Source: Ancistrus triradiatus (lineage: Eukaryota; Chordata; Actinopteri; Siluriformes; Loricariidae). Taken from it: DNA of 64,000 bases. How positions within the stretch are numbered: the stretch's first letter is position 1; the number at the start of each line of letters is the position of its first letter. Under the pieces are notes generated by a model. The model was not told where the DNA came from, did no database searches, and saw only the letters and a list, made by a program, of their open reading frames with translations. Location: contig JAJAGP010000203.1 in NCBI GenBank assembly GCA_025084515.1, positions 208,501-272,500 on the forward strand. Direction: 5' to 3'. Both the position numbers and the translations under genes were made by a program. Shown in pieces: positions 62,270 to 64,000 of this stretch.

Positions 62270-63690
62270 CAACACAACCACACAAGGACTCGTACCTCAT
62301 TAAAAAAAAGAGACCTTTTACCTCCCTCAAACCAACATAAGAACTCCTTCAAACACTATATAAAACTCACCATTAATTCAAACAAACAAGAAGCAACTCA
62401 CAAAAACCTGCATCAACAATACTACCATCCCACAATTCCCCTAACAAATACAAAAAGTACTATGCAACTCCCTCAAATCAACTGATAACTTTTACAAGGC
62501 ATTAAAAGAACAAACATATTCCCTCAAACCAACCCAAGGACCAACCCACAACTTCTTCAAACCAAGACAGAACCCAACTAACAACTCCCTCAAAACCAGT
62601 ATCAACAAATCAACAACACTACCATCCCACAATTCCCTTTAACAAACAAAAAAAGGAATTTGCATCCCCCTCAAATCAACTCACGATTCTTTGAAACAAT
62701 ACAAGAACCAACTGTGGTGGCCTATCAGTTAAAGTACTGGACTGTGGGCCAGACGGTTTGGAGTTCAAATCCCACCTCTGCCAAGCTGCCACTGTTGGGT
62801 CCTTGAGCAAATCCCTCAACCCACAATTGCTTAGACTGTAAGACTGTATCAACTGTAAGTCGCTCTGGATAAGGGCGTCTGCTAAATGACGTAAACGTAA
62901 AAGGAACTCACAACTCCCTCAAATGTACACAAGAACCAACTCACACCTCACTTGAACCAAACACAATAACCAATCCACAACTCCCTCAAACCAATTCAAC
63001 TCTTTCAAGCCAATCGTAACTCCCCAAATGTAGACAAGAACAAAGACAAGTGATCCCCAACTTCCTAATTGCAACATCATCTTCAAACCAACAAGAACCA
63101 ACCAACAATTCTCTTAAACAAATACAAAATGAACTCATAATTAGCTCAAAGCAGCAATTAACTTAACAAAAACAAATCACAGCTCCCTCAAACTCTTTCA
63201 ATCCATTGCAAGAACCAACTCAAAACTTCCTCAAGCCAACACAGAGCAATCCACATCTTCCTCATTCCAACTTCTTCAAACCAATCCACAATTCTCTCAA
63301 ACCCAAAACCAATTAGCTCAAAGAACCACAAGAACCAGCCCACTCCAACCAACTCCCTCAAATCCACTCACAACTTCAAGCCATTACAAGAACCAACCCA
63401 AATTCCACTCGAACCAACAAGAACCAAGCCACAACTCACCCAATCTGACACAATGACCAACCCACAAATCCTTCAGCAACAGAACCAACCCATAACTCCC
63501 TCAAACCAACTCACAACTCTTTCAAGCCAATACAAGAACCAACTCACAACTCCAATATAAGCACTAAGCAACATCTCACTTAAACCAACAAGAACTCACC
63601 CACAAGAGCCAACAAACCAACAAGCTCCCTCAAACCAACACAAGCAACCACAACCCAAACCAGCAGAAGAACCAAATCAAATTACATTTA
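62270..63690. repeat. A/C-rich degenerate minisatellite
   Basis: Irregular repeats of phrases such as AACTCACAACTCCCTCAAAC and CAACACAAGAACCAA with units of about 25-45 bp. The + strand is poor in G throughout. A SINE interrupts it at 62711-62902. Confidence 0.8.
62711..62902 (+). repeat. SINE S1, + strand, inside the A/C-rich array
   Basis: Full length with TGTGGTGGCCTATCAGTTAA, AGTTCAAATCCC and an intact tail core. Confidence 0.87.
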
Positions 63691-64000
63691 CATATTACAA
63701 GCAGGAATCATCAAGCCATTTTCTCCTCATTCCTGCTTTGTGAGACTACATTTATCCCACTCTGATTAAATGTACTCCTGTCTATTTTTCTATCTGCTTC
63801 CTTTCCAAAATATCAGATCACCATCTGTCAAGGATTAGCTCTGATGATGTGTTAGACCTCGCAGACAGCTGATTACATTATCCAGCCCTGGGTGCACGTA
63901 ATAATGAGAAGCTTCCTCTGGACAAGTTCAGACAATTTGTCGATTTTACAGGTTTATGCACTTTCCCCATCCACATCACTTTCTTCATCCTTTATAAACC
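63691..64000. other. window end, unique-looking sequence
   Basis: Higher complexity than the flanking array; no exon could be supported. It may hold regulatory sequence of tjp2, but nothing visible shows this. Confidence 0.35.

Noticed and set aside
62270..63690. CRISPR-like array
   Set aside because: Repeats are degenerate, vary in length and have no unique spacers of constant size; the genome is vertebrate.

Overview
This is eukaryotic, vertebrate DNA, most likely from a ray-finned (teleost) fish. It has widely spaced exons with GT-AG introns, no operons, and many decayed Tc1-type DNA transposons, tRNA-derived SINEs and long microsatellites. The density of Tc1-like elements suggests an otophysan fish (catfish, tetra or carp group); that is inference, because no sequence search was possible.

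Two protein-coding genes can be supported. The first is a short three-exon gene on the + strand (16,978-18,808). It encodes a 141-residue protein of the PIERCE1/PIERCE2 family, small proteins bound inside the doublet microtubules of motile cilia. The second is tjp2 (zona occludens protein ZO-2), a tight-junction MAGUK scaffold on the - strand. Its 22 coding exons run from 60,930 down to the stop at 22,469. Every exon junction was checked by hand: the phases agree throughout, and the joined frame is 3,774 nt, giving 1,257 residues. Domain order is PDZ1, an Arg/Ser-rich linker, PDZ2, PDZ3, SH3, GUK, an acidic stretch, a proline-rich tail and a C-terminal TEL PDZ-binding motif. The two genes are convergent, with 3.66 kb between their stop codons.

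Layout. 1-16.9 kb is intergenic and rich in decayed transposons. 16.9-18.9 kb is the PIERCE-like gene. 18.9-22.4 kb is intergenic, with SINE, Tc1 and TIR-element debris. 22.4-60.9 kb is tjp2. Its larger introns carry a nearly full-length but frameshifted Tc1 (43.2-44.7 kb), two internally deleted relatives (24.8 and 46.4 kb), two members of a second Tc1 family (35.9 and 51.9 kb), a long inverted-repeat element (32.8-33.4 kb), a Harbinger remnant (54.7 kb), a 1.4-kb TIR transposon (48.8-50.2 kb) and most of the SINEs. 60.9-64.0 kb is upstream of the first recognised coding exon. It contains a 0.4-kb polypurine tract with 29 consecutive G and about 1.4 kb of A/C-rich degenerate repeat.

I found no undescribed multi-gene system. 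The observations most worth checking are a six-copy 48-bp minisatellite that is translated inside the ZO-2 proline-rich tail, candidate CRE and RFX sites just upstream of the ciliary gene, a transposon end about 30 bp from a tjp2 acceptor site, and several nested insertions that give a relative order of transposon activity.
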